Positions 10,496-20,370 of a DNA stretch of 64,000 nucleotides are shown here, one piece after another; position 1 is the stretch's first letter, and each line of letters begins with the position of its first letter. Source of the DNA: Sarcocystis neurona (Eukaryota > Apicomplexa > Conoidasida > Eucoccidiorida > Sarcocystidae); assembly GCA_000727475.1 (NCBI GenBank), contig KL647308.1, positions 1,953,091-2,017,090 of the forward strand, written 5' to 3'. The notes beneath the pieces were generated by a model, which was not told the DNA's origin, made no database searches, and worked only from the letters and a program-made list of their open reading frames with translations. A program made the position numbers and the translations under genes.

Positions 10496-11523
10496 ACACA
10501 GGACCTTGGCAGTTGTGCGTGCTGCGGATGCGCGGATCACGTTTGCATGTGCGGAGACGATTTCTTTTCTGCCTCTCTGTGTGTGGGGTGGCGCGAAGAA
10601 GAAGTTCCTACTCGGGAGTAACAAATGTATGCTTCTCAACTTTCTGCACCGCGTCAGTCCTTGCTGCTGCTGCTGCTTCTTCGTCGACTCTCCTCGCTTC
10701 TGTTGCTGCAGTCGCTGCTGCTGCTGCGATGGACGGCGCCGCTGCTGCTGCTGCTGCAGTGGACGGCGCCGCTGCTGCTGCTGCTGGAGTCGACGGCGCC
10801 GCTGCTGCTGCTGGAGTCGACGGCGCCGCTGCTGCTGCTGCTGGAGTCGACGGCGCCGCTGCTGCTGCTGCTGGAGTCGACGGCGCCGCTGCTGCTGCTG
10901 CTGGAGTCGACGGCGCCGCTGCTGCTGCTGCTGTGGCTGTGTGTGGGGTGCGGCTGCTGAGAGAGAGAGAACGGACGCAGCAGCTGCTGCCGCCGCCCTT
11001 GCCGCTGCCGGCCCCCCCGCCGGGGCTGCTGCTGCAGCAGCCACTCCCACGAGGAATGCTGCAGTATCCCCTGCTGCTACCGCTGCAGTGCCTTCTGCCG
11101 GCCCTGCTGCTGCTGCTGTTGCTGGGACAGCAGCCGCTGTGCGTCACGCATGCGCAGAGCAAACGCTGTTTCTGCGCCACTGCCTTTCGGTCGCAGCGAG
11201 GAGCTGGCGGCAGGAAAGTTGCAAGAAGTTGCCTGCAGGAATCCTGTCTCTCGCGGCCTTGCTGCTGCCGGCAGTCTTGCTGCTGCTGTTGCTGCTGCTG
11301 CAGCTGCTCCTCCAGGGATTCTTGCTGCTGTGTCCCGTCGAACGGGTGTCTCCCACACTGCTGCTGCCGTTCCTCCAAATGGAGCTGCGGGTGCTGGTGG
11401 GCGTGCTGCCGGTGCTGCTGCCGCTGCTGCTGCAGGAAGGAGAGTCCAGCAGGTCTCGTGAAGGACGGGGAGTACGGACACCGCCGGAAGCGCAGCAGCA
11501 GCGCCATCTCCTGCTCTCCACAA
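10496..11523 (-). CDS. Q/A/R-rich coding candidate containing a decapeptide repeat
   Basis: A T-rich acceptor (TTATTTGCTTGTGGAG) lies near 11523. Downstream, one minus frame reads QFICLWRAGDGAAAALPAVS and PVRRDTAARIPGGAAAA, ending near LRMRDAQRLLSQQQQ at about 11090. A second frame takes over from about 11140 with GPAEGTAAVAAGDTAAFLVG, then Ala-rich sequence, then QQQQQRRRRL repeated about seven times, and a tail containing SRNFFFAPPHTQRGRKEIVS. The frame change implies at least one intron, which I could not place. The plus strand is also open here (VDGAAAAAA repeats), so the strand is an inference from neighbours and from peptide character. Confidence 0.45.
10731..10930. repeat. 30-bp minisatellite, about 7 copies
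   Basis: The unit GACGGCGCC followed by GCTGCTGCTGCTGCTGGAGTC recurs with GGCGCC cores at 10735, 10765, 10795, 10822, 10852, 10882 and 10912. One unit is 27 bp and the others are 30 bp. All lengths are multiples of three, so the reading frame is kept. Units are nearly identical, pointing to recent expansion or homogenisation. Confidence 0.9.
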
Positions 11524-11639
11524 GCAAATAAACTGCAGGCGCCGATGTTTCTGCGTGGATGTGCACTCGCCCAGGACACGTCCTTTGCAAGAAAAGTCCA
11601 CGTCCACGCGGACTCTAGCTCTCTCTCCGTGTCTTCTCG

Positions 11640-12600
11640 CCGACGCATGCATCCATACGTGTGTGCCTGCAGGAGTGCACGAGTAGGACTTCCCTGGGGC
11701 AGCTCGTAGCGTGTGCAAAACTACCTGGCAGGCCGATGGTGAAGTCCAACTTCCACGTTCCTTGCCTGCAGTTCATCAGCGAAAAGCGGAACTGCTCTCC
11801 ACTGCCGCGGAAGCGACTGCAGGGAGAACCCGAAGGAGGGAAAGGCGTAGTAGCCCCACCGACAGACGGAAAAGTGACGGTGAAAATCCACCTCTTTGTC
11901 TATATTTTCCACGGCAGCCTGCGCGTGGAAAAGGAAATTAATCTCTCTGTCGCCCCGTAGCTGTCCTTTTCCCCCTCCGTCGCCCCATGCAGTGAAAAGA
12001 CGTATATCTTCACAGACATAAACACACACGTACAGATGCAGAGGCCGCGGGGTGGACACTTCTCGTGAGAGCGGAAACGCGACTTTGTGTGGCTGCGCAA
12101 AGCAAAGGACGTTGAGCGCCACGTGAGACGAACACCGACGCTTCAAGAGTGGGATTTCTTCTGATATTCTGGCCGTCGTCGAAAACAGCGCGGTGGTGGT
12201 CATGTGCCCGTGTGCGAGTATATCCCTAGACATGTCTCTCGCAAGATTCCCTGCGGCGCAACTAGGGCGAAGTCGCTTGGAAAACTGCCCGGGAAAAGCA
12301 GCAGCGCAGAACAGGAAGAAATGCCGGAAGGCCCAGGAGATACCGTGCACGAGACTCTGCGAGACGAGCGACACATTCTTTTAATCATCAGCAGCATGCG
12401 CGAGACAGTTGTGTTGGTTGCTGCTGCTGGTCGTCGTCCGCGGCGAGGGCTCCGGGTTGCTGCTGCTACAAGACTGCGCATGCAGGGCGGCCGGCAAGAC
12501 AGCTGCTGCTGCTGCTGAGCGCTGCTGCCGCTGGAATACTGCGACTCCAGTTGCTCCGTCACAAGTCAGGTGCCACACCACTTACACTCAGAAAACTGCC
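11640..12600. other. non-repetitive interval, coding strand unresolved
   Basis: Both strands contain open frames of moderate length with mixed composition. The plus strand has a frame at 12204-12518 with EEMPEGPGDTVHETLRDERH. The minus strand has a frame at 11721-12374 with AQAAVENIDKEVDFHRHFSV. No splice or start evidence decides between them, so neither is called as a gene. Confidence 0.3.
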
Positions 12601-15600
12601 TGGTAGGCATATCCACGTTAACTGCTGCTCAAGCACCTCGATATAGACGTGCATGCATATGAAAAGGTCGGTGTAAAACCGTGGATGAAGATGTGCACAT
12701 AGATGTGTGTACATATATGACGAGGTGCACGTGTGCGGCTACGTGTGAGGCGGTATGGTTTCGTAGATTATCTCACTCTCAGCCGACGAGAAACAAGTCC
12801 AGCCTTCCTCGCTGGTGCGAGTATCTGCTGTTGACACGGTCGCCGGCCGCACGCGACGTCTGCTGCTGGGACTGCGCTGTACATGGAAGTTGTTTATCCC
12901 TCTCTCTTTCTGCGTGTATTTGGGACGCATACATGCGTAGTGTATACAAATACAAATGGGAAGAGGACGCTGCAGATCTTACGCACACCACTTTCCCTCT
13001 CCTTCAATGTAGAAAGGAAGTACATAGACTTCTGGGTTGTGTGTGTGTGTGTACATTAAAAGCATCACATCCACGTGTGCACCAGAATGCATGTGTTGTA
13101 CCCCTCTGCAGCTGTTTGCAGGTGAAACTAGGTGCAAATCTTCCTTATTAATGTGTGAGGACAGCAGCAGAAGGACAGCACCACTAGCGGCAGCAACAGC
13201 TCGTGTTGCAGGATGCCGCCGGGACATTTCGAAGCCACGTGCTGCTGCAAAAGAAATCGCACAAGAGAAATTCCCTCAGCTGCTGTGCCTCCTTCTTGCG
13301 CGGCCGCCGCTCTTCCTGTTCATCTACAAGCTCCTGTTGCTTATGAGGAGCTGCGTCCTTCCCGTGCTGCTGTCCACTGGGCATGCGTCTTGCTGCGCGG
13401 CATGAGTCCTGCGGCAGCAATGAACATCTATATCTATATGCATATACCTCTATATAGAGGGACCCTATTTTCTTTCGTCCCCCCTCTCCCTCTGTGTCTC
13501 CCTGTCCCTCTCTCTTAACATCTATATCTAAATCCACGTACCTACATATATATACATACATACATATATATATATATATGTAGGAATCCTTCTTTCTTTC
13601 TTCGTCTCTCTTTGTGTCTGCCTGTTTCTCTAAATCCACTTATCCACATATATGTGTATGTACACGGGTCCTTCATCCTTTCTTCCTCTCTGTCTCTCTC
13701 TCTGAACATCTATATCTGAATCCACTGATCTACGTATTTATGTATATCTTTCTTACTTCCTCTCCCTCTCCCTCTGTCTCTCCTGTCTCTATCTCTCTCT
13801 ATAGATATACACACACTTATATGTACCTTGTGTTTAGATGTGACCACGGGTCTGTCAGTGGCTGTCAGGTGTGAACGCGATACTCACATGGATGTCGTGT
13901 ACACTCTTCCACCTTACAAATTTTCATGCTTACTATCTTCTCGTGAAGAGTCGTAAGCATCAACGCCTGAGCAGGGGTACAGTACTGACATGCCTTTTTC
14001 GAGTGGTGGAGTTGTAGTAGGAGGAGGATTACCCTGATACTCTTCTCCCCGGTTTATACGTTCGCCGAGCGCTGCAAGGGGTCTGTGTTGCAACAACCAT
14101 TCTCCCGCTTCTTCACGTGGCAGCGACCGTAATTGATTTACTGAACAGCACCCAGGTTCTAAGCAGCTCTTCCTTGGCGAGGACGTAGATTTACAACACG
14201 GCTCTGTTTGTGGAAGAGGGAACATGACTTTGGACTTATTTTTCTGGCTCCCCTCGTTCCCGCCACTTACTTTTTACCAGTCCATCCAGTCACACGTAGG
14301 TACATGCGTTACTCTTTCAAGATCTTCACGTGTTCGCATACGTACTCATAAAATGTTTTCCTTTGTGCCTGTACGGAAGCGCGAATTTCTGCTCAAGGGG
14401 TGGGCCCTCTGCGTAAGTGCAAACGTGGAATTAGAAGAACGCGATGTTTTCAATACTTTTGAAAAGTGAAAAGTTTTAGTGGTGCTTGATATCTAAAGGA
14501 ACAGCGTTGAGATACAGAAGAAATTATCAGGCGTGAGATACTCGAAGGCTCGTCTCACATTACTGCGACCCTAACAATGGCGACCTCTACACCACCTTTC
14601 ACTTTTTAGTAGAATTGAGTGAGCTGCATTGTTCGTCAGCTCTATCCACGAACTAGGTACTGAAAGCGATTATTACGAGTAACAAAGACTGCCGGATGGA
14701 GATTCAGCAACACAAATCTTATTACCACGCACCTGCAGCCCACATCTTCACTGGTGGATCCATCCGTGTGTATTAGTCTTTACACCAGGGGATTTCATTA
14801 TGTACATTCCCACGAGGGAAAACGTGTTTACGCTGGAAGCAACCTTTGTAGCGTAGGTGTAGTTGAAGTCTGAGGAACTTCTGCACATGACTCCGGCAGT
14901 AGAGGACGCAGCAGCATGTATTCTGCGCCTGCTAAGTTGATGTAGACCGCGGGCGTCCCCAAACATTCCTACACACATGCTTGAAGATGTGTTCCTCCAC
15001 GGAATGAATGATAATGCGGATGGACTTTGAGTAAACACTCGTGCACAATGTCCTACTTGCAGGGTACGGCTGGTGCGATCGTATTTTGAGGAGAGGGCCT
15101 GCGACTGCTCCTTGTATACCGGTGAAATTTCGACCGCATCTATTGCGTAAGTCACCCCTTTCGTGTTTCAGTCGTGTCTCACCGACGCTGCGGTGGCGGT
15201 TCAGTCGACCGGATTCACACGTCGTTGTAGACCGCGCTGTTTACGTGGGCTCCTGCCCAAGTGACTTCCTCTATCGTGTAACTCGTAATCATTATCACCA
15301 GCTCGGCGCTGTCAACAGACCCTTACACGTAGATGCAGAAAGAAGTCAAAGGACGCTATTCGCAGGTAGGGGCTTGCGCAAGGAAACGTGAACATCATCT
15401 ATCGAACGTTACGTTGGGCCTGTAGATTCAGTCGCCCAGAGGATCACAACACGCGTACCTGCGTCGTCAATTTGATAGAGGCTGTCGCCTTCGGTGGATG
15501 TCCTCACGCGAGGAAAGCGATATATTTGTTCTCCCGTTGACCCATTCTTCACGTAGATTGAGGGACCGGCAAATGTCGGCGACAGGGACGACGAGAGTGA

Positions 15601-15606
15601 ACACAC
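12601..15606. other. largely non-repetitive DNA without a supportable gene
   Basis: Base composition becomes ordinary and CAG repeats disappear. The longest frames (104 codons at 13914-14225 on the minus strand with an ATG, 81 codons at 14224-14469 on the plus strand with an ATG) are within chance expectation for unique sequence of this length. I see no promoter or RNA signal before the tRNA gene. Confidence 0.4.
13420..13830. repeat. pyrimidine-rich degenerate tandem repeat
   Basis: The element AACATCTATATCTAAATCCAC, with variants, recurs near 13424, 13517, 13629 and 13704. Each copy is followed by TA-rich sequence and then a T/C-rich tract (CTCTCTCTGTCTC). The period varies from about 75 to 115 bp. 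It looks like an old tandem array. Confidence 0.6.
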
Positions 15607-15678
15607 GGCTGTTTAGTCTAGTGGTATGATTCTCGCTTAGGGTGCGAGAGGTCCCGGGTTCAATTCCCGGAACAGCCC
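15607..15678 (+). tRNA. tRNA-Pro (anticodon AGG)
   Basis: The 72-base sequence folds as a complete cloverleaf. The acceptor stem GGCTGTT pairs with AACAGCC over 7 bp with discriminator C. The anticodon stem CTCGC/GCGAG encloses the loop TTAGGGT, with the AGG anticodon at 15639-15641. The T arm is CCGGG-TTCAATT-CCCGG. The A box TAGTCTAGTGG and B box GGTTCAATTCC, the internal RNA polymerase III promoter elements, are intact. There is no intron. CCA is not encoded, as usual for eukaryotes. It reads CCU, and CCC/CCA only by modification of A34. No long T tract follows at once; the first T-run is about 45 bp downstream. Confidence 0.97.
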
Positions 15679-17843
15679 CTTGTTCTACGTCGCTGTTGCA
15701 GCGCGTGGTGTTACAGCCACTGCTTTTTCCCTCCCTTCACTTAAAGGAAATGAACGACACTCTTTTGTAGCACCCGGAACTTCGTTGGATTCACAGGAAA
15801 CCAGCTTCGTGAAAAAATCTCCAGCGCACGAACGGGAGGGACCGATACAGGCTGAAGTAATTTCTTCGCGGTGCACCATGTGTCGCCGGGTGTGTCACCA
15901 ACAGCTTCTCTTGTTCATCTGCGTTCTCCTTCAAGATTCCGCACATTCCACTTCACCCCTCGTTCGCTCTCTTGTGGTGTACGGGGACTACTTTTCACCT
16001 CACCATGTCCTCGCACGCGTTTCTTCTGCCGGCCGAGTGCCTCTACGTGCGCCGAATGTTCAGCGGCACTCACTTCATTTGCAGGAACACTACGCAAGTG
16101 TAAACCGCGATGCATACACCTGATATACCGTATGCGGACTTGTATCAGCTTCTTGTTCCGGCACACGAGGAGCAAATCGGCGTTTCGTCAATGCGTTCGG
16201 GCTTCCCTTTGAAGCTTTCCGAGGGGAATATCTCAGCGTTACAACGCGCACACTTCAGAACACGCAAAACAAGTATGACAATGTAGGCATGAAGAAGCGG
16301 TCTCCGATACTCGAGAGGCATTAAGTAGGCTGTGTTTGGTACTCTGCGGATACCGCACAGGGTGGCAGACGTCTACGAAAACGTTGGGGGAGTCAGAAGA
16401 CTTGTTGTCCACGTATATACCGCACCACTAGTACCTGTACTTGCTCCAACTGGAAGAAAAATCCACGCGCGTACGAACGGGTAGTGTGCATCTTGTCACA
16501 ATGTGCGTGTGTCGCTCAGTCAGACACGTCCTAATCTGATAATTACTGTATATACGTACATGTAGTACTTGCCGGTTCAGCGGGACCTACGTGCTGCTGG
16601 CCTGCGTGTACGTATGCACAAGACACACGCACGCATATACTTTGGGAACGCGTAGCCACGCACCCACGAGGATAATTGTTGATGACTAACGCTGGCTTTT
16701 CTCTGCTCCATGTGCACGCGGGCGGTACCGAATAGCTTCCGGGTGCGAGCCATCTGCAAGCACGCACGCCGACATATACGTAGATACTCACGTATGTAGA
16801 GAGTTCACCGAGAGCTCCTACATCTGCTTTGCAGACAAGCTGCTTGTCTGATTCGACCCTGTGGACAGCTGCGAGCCATGTCTGTGTGAAATGTCGTACG
16901 CACCTGCGTAGTAACGTCTGCCTGCACACATGTGTATATTCCCTGTCACAGCCAGTGTCTAAACAGTCGAACATGTGCACTTCGAAACTGGTACTGTTTT
17001 CCTCTATGGATACTTGCATGACTTTAAACGTATTTCTGCAGTACGACTTCCGGGGTCTACGCGCGACTGTTACCGCCAGTCGAAGGGACGCGTAGCGCAG
17101 CGCAGCAGCAGTAGAAGGGAGCGCTCAACGAGCAGCACCGCCAGCAGGTGGGCAGCATCGACCCCACATCCACCGTATCACACAGCGGAGCATAGGTGAC
17201 AAAAACCGACGGCAACACGGCTTGTTCTGTCTACGTGTCGAGAATCGACGGAGGAGCTTCGCCCGCCTACCGCTGCAGCGGTGCTGAGGCTCCTGCTGGA
17301 CTCCTGCTGTCGGCTGGCTGCTTACTGGGGTGCGCTGCACTGCCGTTCTGGCTGCTGATCTTACTTGGCTGCTGCACGTATATTGTCCTTATCCGGCCGC
17401 TGCTGCTGCAGAGGGGCTGCGGTTGCTGTGTGCTCTCTCCCCCTGCTGCTGCCGCACCCTGGTACCGGACTGCCGCGGCTAGTTGCTGCCCATCTGCAGC
17501 AGCTGCAATTACTCGGACGAGCCACGTCTGCGACGTGCTGTCGTGATGCCGGTCAGTCTGCGGCTGATATTCCTCCTGATCCTGTTGTTCCTCTTGCTGC
17601 CGCTGCGTTGTTCACGGTCGGGCTGCTGCTCGTGCTGGTACTGGTGCATGTTTTGAGAGACGTGGTGATGCACTGGCCAAGCGCGCGTGACAGTCTCGGG
17701 TCTTGTTTCCCCCGGCGCGCAGGAGAGCCCTAGCTGTGGCGGGGTGGCATTCCGTTGCTACACAACGAGCCGAGGAGTCCTACTACCCGTAGATCTATAT
17801 ATACACCGCGTGCTTTCTCGGATCTGTGTACAGCAGTATTCTC
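15679..17843. other. non-repetitive DNA without a supportable gene
   Basis: A 147-codon open frame (15680-16123, plus) lacks an ATG near its 5' end and begins inside the tRNA 3' region. From about 17080 CAG/CTG words reappear, and hydrophobic Leu/Cys frames open on the plus strand (17365-17733). None has splice or start support. Confidence 0.35.
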
Positions 17844-18494
17844 TCAGCCAGACGACGTGTTTCGGTGGTACACAGCCCTGCGCACCGGAGAATAAGAAAG
17901 AGCAGGGCGGTCAAAAAGCGTCCTCGTGACTGCGCCTCTGCGCGCACTCCGGAGCAGCAGCCGAGGCAGCGCCATTTGTTGTTGCTTTCTCTGACTCTTT
18001 CTCAACACTGCCGGCTGGCACAAGAGGGGCAGCACCACCAGCAGTACGAGCACGTTCGATACAATCCCTACACACACATATCCACATATTTCCCCCCGTC
18101 CTAAACAGCAGCAACGAGTTCTGAGGTCGTGCCGGCAGCAGCGGCGCGTGGTGAACGTAGAGACGCGCACCGAGATCTCAGCTTCTTGTTGGTGGTGCCT
18201 GCTCGTCCGGCTTTGATAGATATGAAGGAGGTGTCGTGTTTGCAGCAGGCGTTGCGGGAAATCTACTTCTGCCTGTGCGGTGGAGTGAATGTAGCCCACG
18301 TGCACGTCGTCAACGTCGGCTGGATAGTGCAGATCTGGTGATTTTCGTCGAAGCGGCGACAGATCCCGCAGCCTCATAAATCCACTTATGCACACGCTGT
18401 GATACATGCCGGTGAAAATTTTGAGGAAGAGGTCGCTCTCTGTATTCGCGCGTCTCTGCAAACGAAGCCAAGCAGCAGCCACCGTCTCTAACAC
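17844..18494 (-). CDS. candidate exon with one predicted membrane segment
   Basis: A minus-strand frame is open for 216 codons in DNA that is mostly not CAG-repeat, which is unlikely by chance. It starts near a possible acceptor (GTGTTAGAG) and reads WLRLQRRANTESDLFLKIFT, then YPADVDDVHVGYIHSTAQAE and QRLLQTRHLLHIYQSRTSRH. A hydrophobic stretch VCVGIVSNVLVLLVVLPLL follows, flanked on the C-terminal side by basic residues. It ends with a stop at 17844. A single-pass membrane protein is possible. No family is recognised. A further exon could lie at 18505-18690, where a TGTTGG|GTGAGT donor-like site is seen on the same strand. Confidence 0.38.
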   Translation of the reverse strand: MLETVAAAWLRLQRRANTESDLFLKIFTGMYHSVCISGFMRLRDLSPLRRKSPDLHYPADVDDVHVGYIHSTAQAEVDFPQRLLQTRHLLHIYQSRTSRHHQQEAEISVRVSTFTTRRCCRHDLRTRCCCLGRGEICGYVCVGIVSNVLVLLVVLPLLCQPAVLRKSQRKQQQMALPRLLLRSARRGAVTRTLFDRPALSYSPVRRAVYHRNTSSG

Positions 18495-18916
18495 TCACCC
18501 AACACTGCATTACGCGGATCGACGTATTTTTGTGGAAACGGGTGCAGATCTCAAAGTCGCAAAAGTCCACTTCTGCAGATGGTGTGTCAAATGTGTGCCT
18601 CGTGCAGTGTTGAGGTAGGGAGACTCGCTTCTGTCTTCGCATCACACGACAGCTCGTGCTACTGCTGCATCTGTCGTTCGCCCAGAAGTGCACGGCACAT
18701 TTTTCTTACCTTCCCGACGATTCTTCTTCCGCGTTGCTCTCCGTGTGTCGACCTATATGTGTGTGTCTGTATCTCCTTCTTCCTGTAGATGGAAGTAGGT
18801 TCTTTTCGTGAGAATGCGGAGGGGGTACACACATCCGTCTCCTGCAGTTATGTGCAGAGAGTCGCCTCTGTGTGCGCGCCGCCGTGTGTTTTTCGCCCGC
18901 CGGAGAAAGCAAACGT

Positions 18917-19336
18917 CTAAAAACAAGTCGTAAAATCCTCCTCTTCACTCTCCGGAGGATGAACAGAAGTGGTTACTTGCCCGTCGACACCGTGTGCGTC
19001 GCTGCCGCCCATCTGTCTTTCTCTCTCTGTCTCTCCCGCCGTGAAGAAGATCCGCAGAAGTGACAACTTCGCGAAAGTGCCAGAACCGACATATTTCCCG
19101 TCTTCACTCACAGCAACATCATCTGCAGAAGTGACTGTCGGAGCACCGACTTCGTTATTCTGCAGATACAGCAGTGTGCCCGCACACAAAAATTTGTATC
19201 TACGCGACAACGCACTGCAGCCGTGCGACACGACAGGGAAGTATCTTCTCCGCTGGAGAGCGCAGACGCTAGCAGCAAAACAGAGAATTTCTTCTGCTGT
19301 TCTCTCTCTACCTAGCGTGAATGAAGCCACTCCCAA
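18917..19336 (-). CDS. weak coding candidate
   Basis: An open frame of about 139 codons reads LYLQNNEVGAPTVTSADDVA and SEDGKYVGSGTFAKLSLLRI in its middle, which is balanced and globular-looking. The plus strand over the same bases is equally open (18969-19436), so this may be chance. It could be an upstream exon of the minus-strand candidate at 17844-18494. Confidence 0.22.
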   Translation of the reverse strand: MGVASFTLGRERTAEEILCFAASVCALQRRRYFPVVSHGCSALSRRYKFLCAGTLLYLQNNEVGAPTVTSADDVAVSEDGKYVGSGTFAKLSLLRIFFTAGETERERQMGGSDAHGVDGQVTTSVHPPESEEEDFTTCF

Positions 19337-19579
19337 AATTATTCACCTCCCCATCTCTATCTTTCTCCCGTCTCCGCCGTCCATCTTATCTCTCTCTCTT
19401 TCTCTTGCTATCTCTACGCAGACGTGTAATACGTAGTGTTCGAGACTGCAGACGAGGATATCTGCGTGTAGTGTGTTCGTGTGTATTTTTGTAAGGCGCG
19501 AACGTCTGTTTCGCATTTCCTCACAGCGACAGAAGTTTCGAGAGAGGCTCGTGCTCACGCCGCGCGCGTTGCAGCAGCG

Positions 19580-19840
19580 ATGCCGGCAACAGAGCTCCAA
19601 CAGCAGCCCCGGCAGCAGCCTCTGCAGCAACAGGCTTTGCAGCAGACGACGCAGCAGCGGTACATTCGTCGTCCCCTCGGCACCAGCCCCGTGACAGGAG
19701 CAGCCGCAGCAGCAGCAACTGAGGCAAGGGCAGCAGCAGCAGCAACTGAGGCAAGGGCAGCACGCAGCAGTAGTAGCGACACTTTAGACAAGAACCGCAG
19801 CAGGAGGGGCTCAGACAAGCGCAGCAGCAGCAGAAGGTAG
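19580..19840 (+). CDS. probable first exon of a Q/A-rich protein (ATG at 19580)
   Basis: The first ATG of the plus-strand coding block lies in a favourable context (GCAGCGATGC). It reads MPATELQQQPRQQPLQQQAL, then a Gln/Thr run, RYIRRPLGTSPVTG, a duplicated AAAAATEAR unit (24-bp direct repeat near 19715-19760), and a basic Ser/Arg tail to a TAG at 19838. The upstream sequence lacks CAG repeats and is compatible with a promoter or 5' UTR. An alternative frame takes over downstream, so a splice donor probably lies inside this span. The function is unknown. Confidence 0.5.
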   Translation: MPATELQQQPRQQPLQQQALQQTTQQRYIRRPLGTSPVTGAAAAAATEARAAAAATEARAARSSSSDTLDKNRSRRGSDKRSSSRR

Positions 19841-20367
19841 AGTACAAGCGCAGTGCAATAGTGCTCCTAGCGACAGCGGTTGAAGCAGCAGCAGGAGGTA
19901 CACCGCCTTCGTCACAACAGCAGCCGGGCAGGGGTACAGCGGCTGCAACAACAGCGCTGCAGGGACGGCGTTCGGTTGACAAAGTGACGCTCTGCTTCAA
20001 ACGTAGCGGCAGCAGCAGCAGCAGCCCGCCTCTGTGTCTCCCTGCAGAGCCTGCTGCTGCTGTTGGAGCGTGCGAGAGGGATGAAGCCGCGAAGAGGACT
20101 GCCGAGCAGCCTCTAGCATTTGCTGCCGCTACTATTGGCGCTACGCCTGCTGCGGCGGGAGGAAAAGACGAAGTAGCAGCAGCCTTGCAGCACTCACGGG
20201 CTTACAGAGGGAAAGTGCCGCTACAGCTGCATGGAGGGGAAGCCGCCAGAGAGATAGAGGAGCAGCCCACACGTAGCAGCAGCGCAAGCGCAGCAGCAGC
20301 CGAAGCACAGCAGCAGCAGTGGCGGGCGGACCGCACCCGCGGCCACAGTACACCAGCGCCGCTGCTG
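19777..20367 (+). CDS. second coding segment of the same gene
   Basis: After the tandem TAGTAG at 19771-19776 (possible acceptor), frame 1 reads RHFRQEPQQEGLRQAQQQQK, then VEYKRSAIVLLATAVEAAAG. Further downstream come RSVDKVTLCFKRSG, EPAAAVGACERDEAAKRTAE and AYRGKVPLQLHGGEAAREIE. This is convincing mixed composition. The frame meets a TAG at 20368-20370 and then continues open in the same frame. A GTGCCG donor after AYRGK (about 20212) would splice in phase across that TAG. Confidence 0.5.
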
Positions 20368-20370
20368 TAG

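Noticed and set aside
13914..14469. Two small divergent ATG-started frames (104 and 81 codons)
   Set aside because: They are within chance length, and neither has neighbours, splice sites or composition that favours coding.
15680..16123. 147-codon plus-strand frame after the tRNA
   Set aside because: It has no ATG near its start, begins in the tRNA 3' end, has no splice support, and is of a length expected by chance in a few kilobases.
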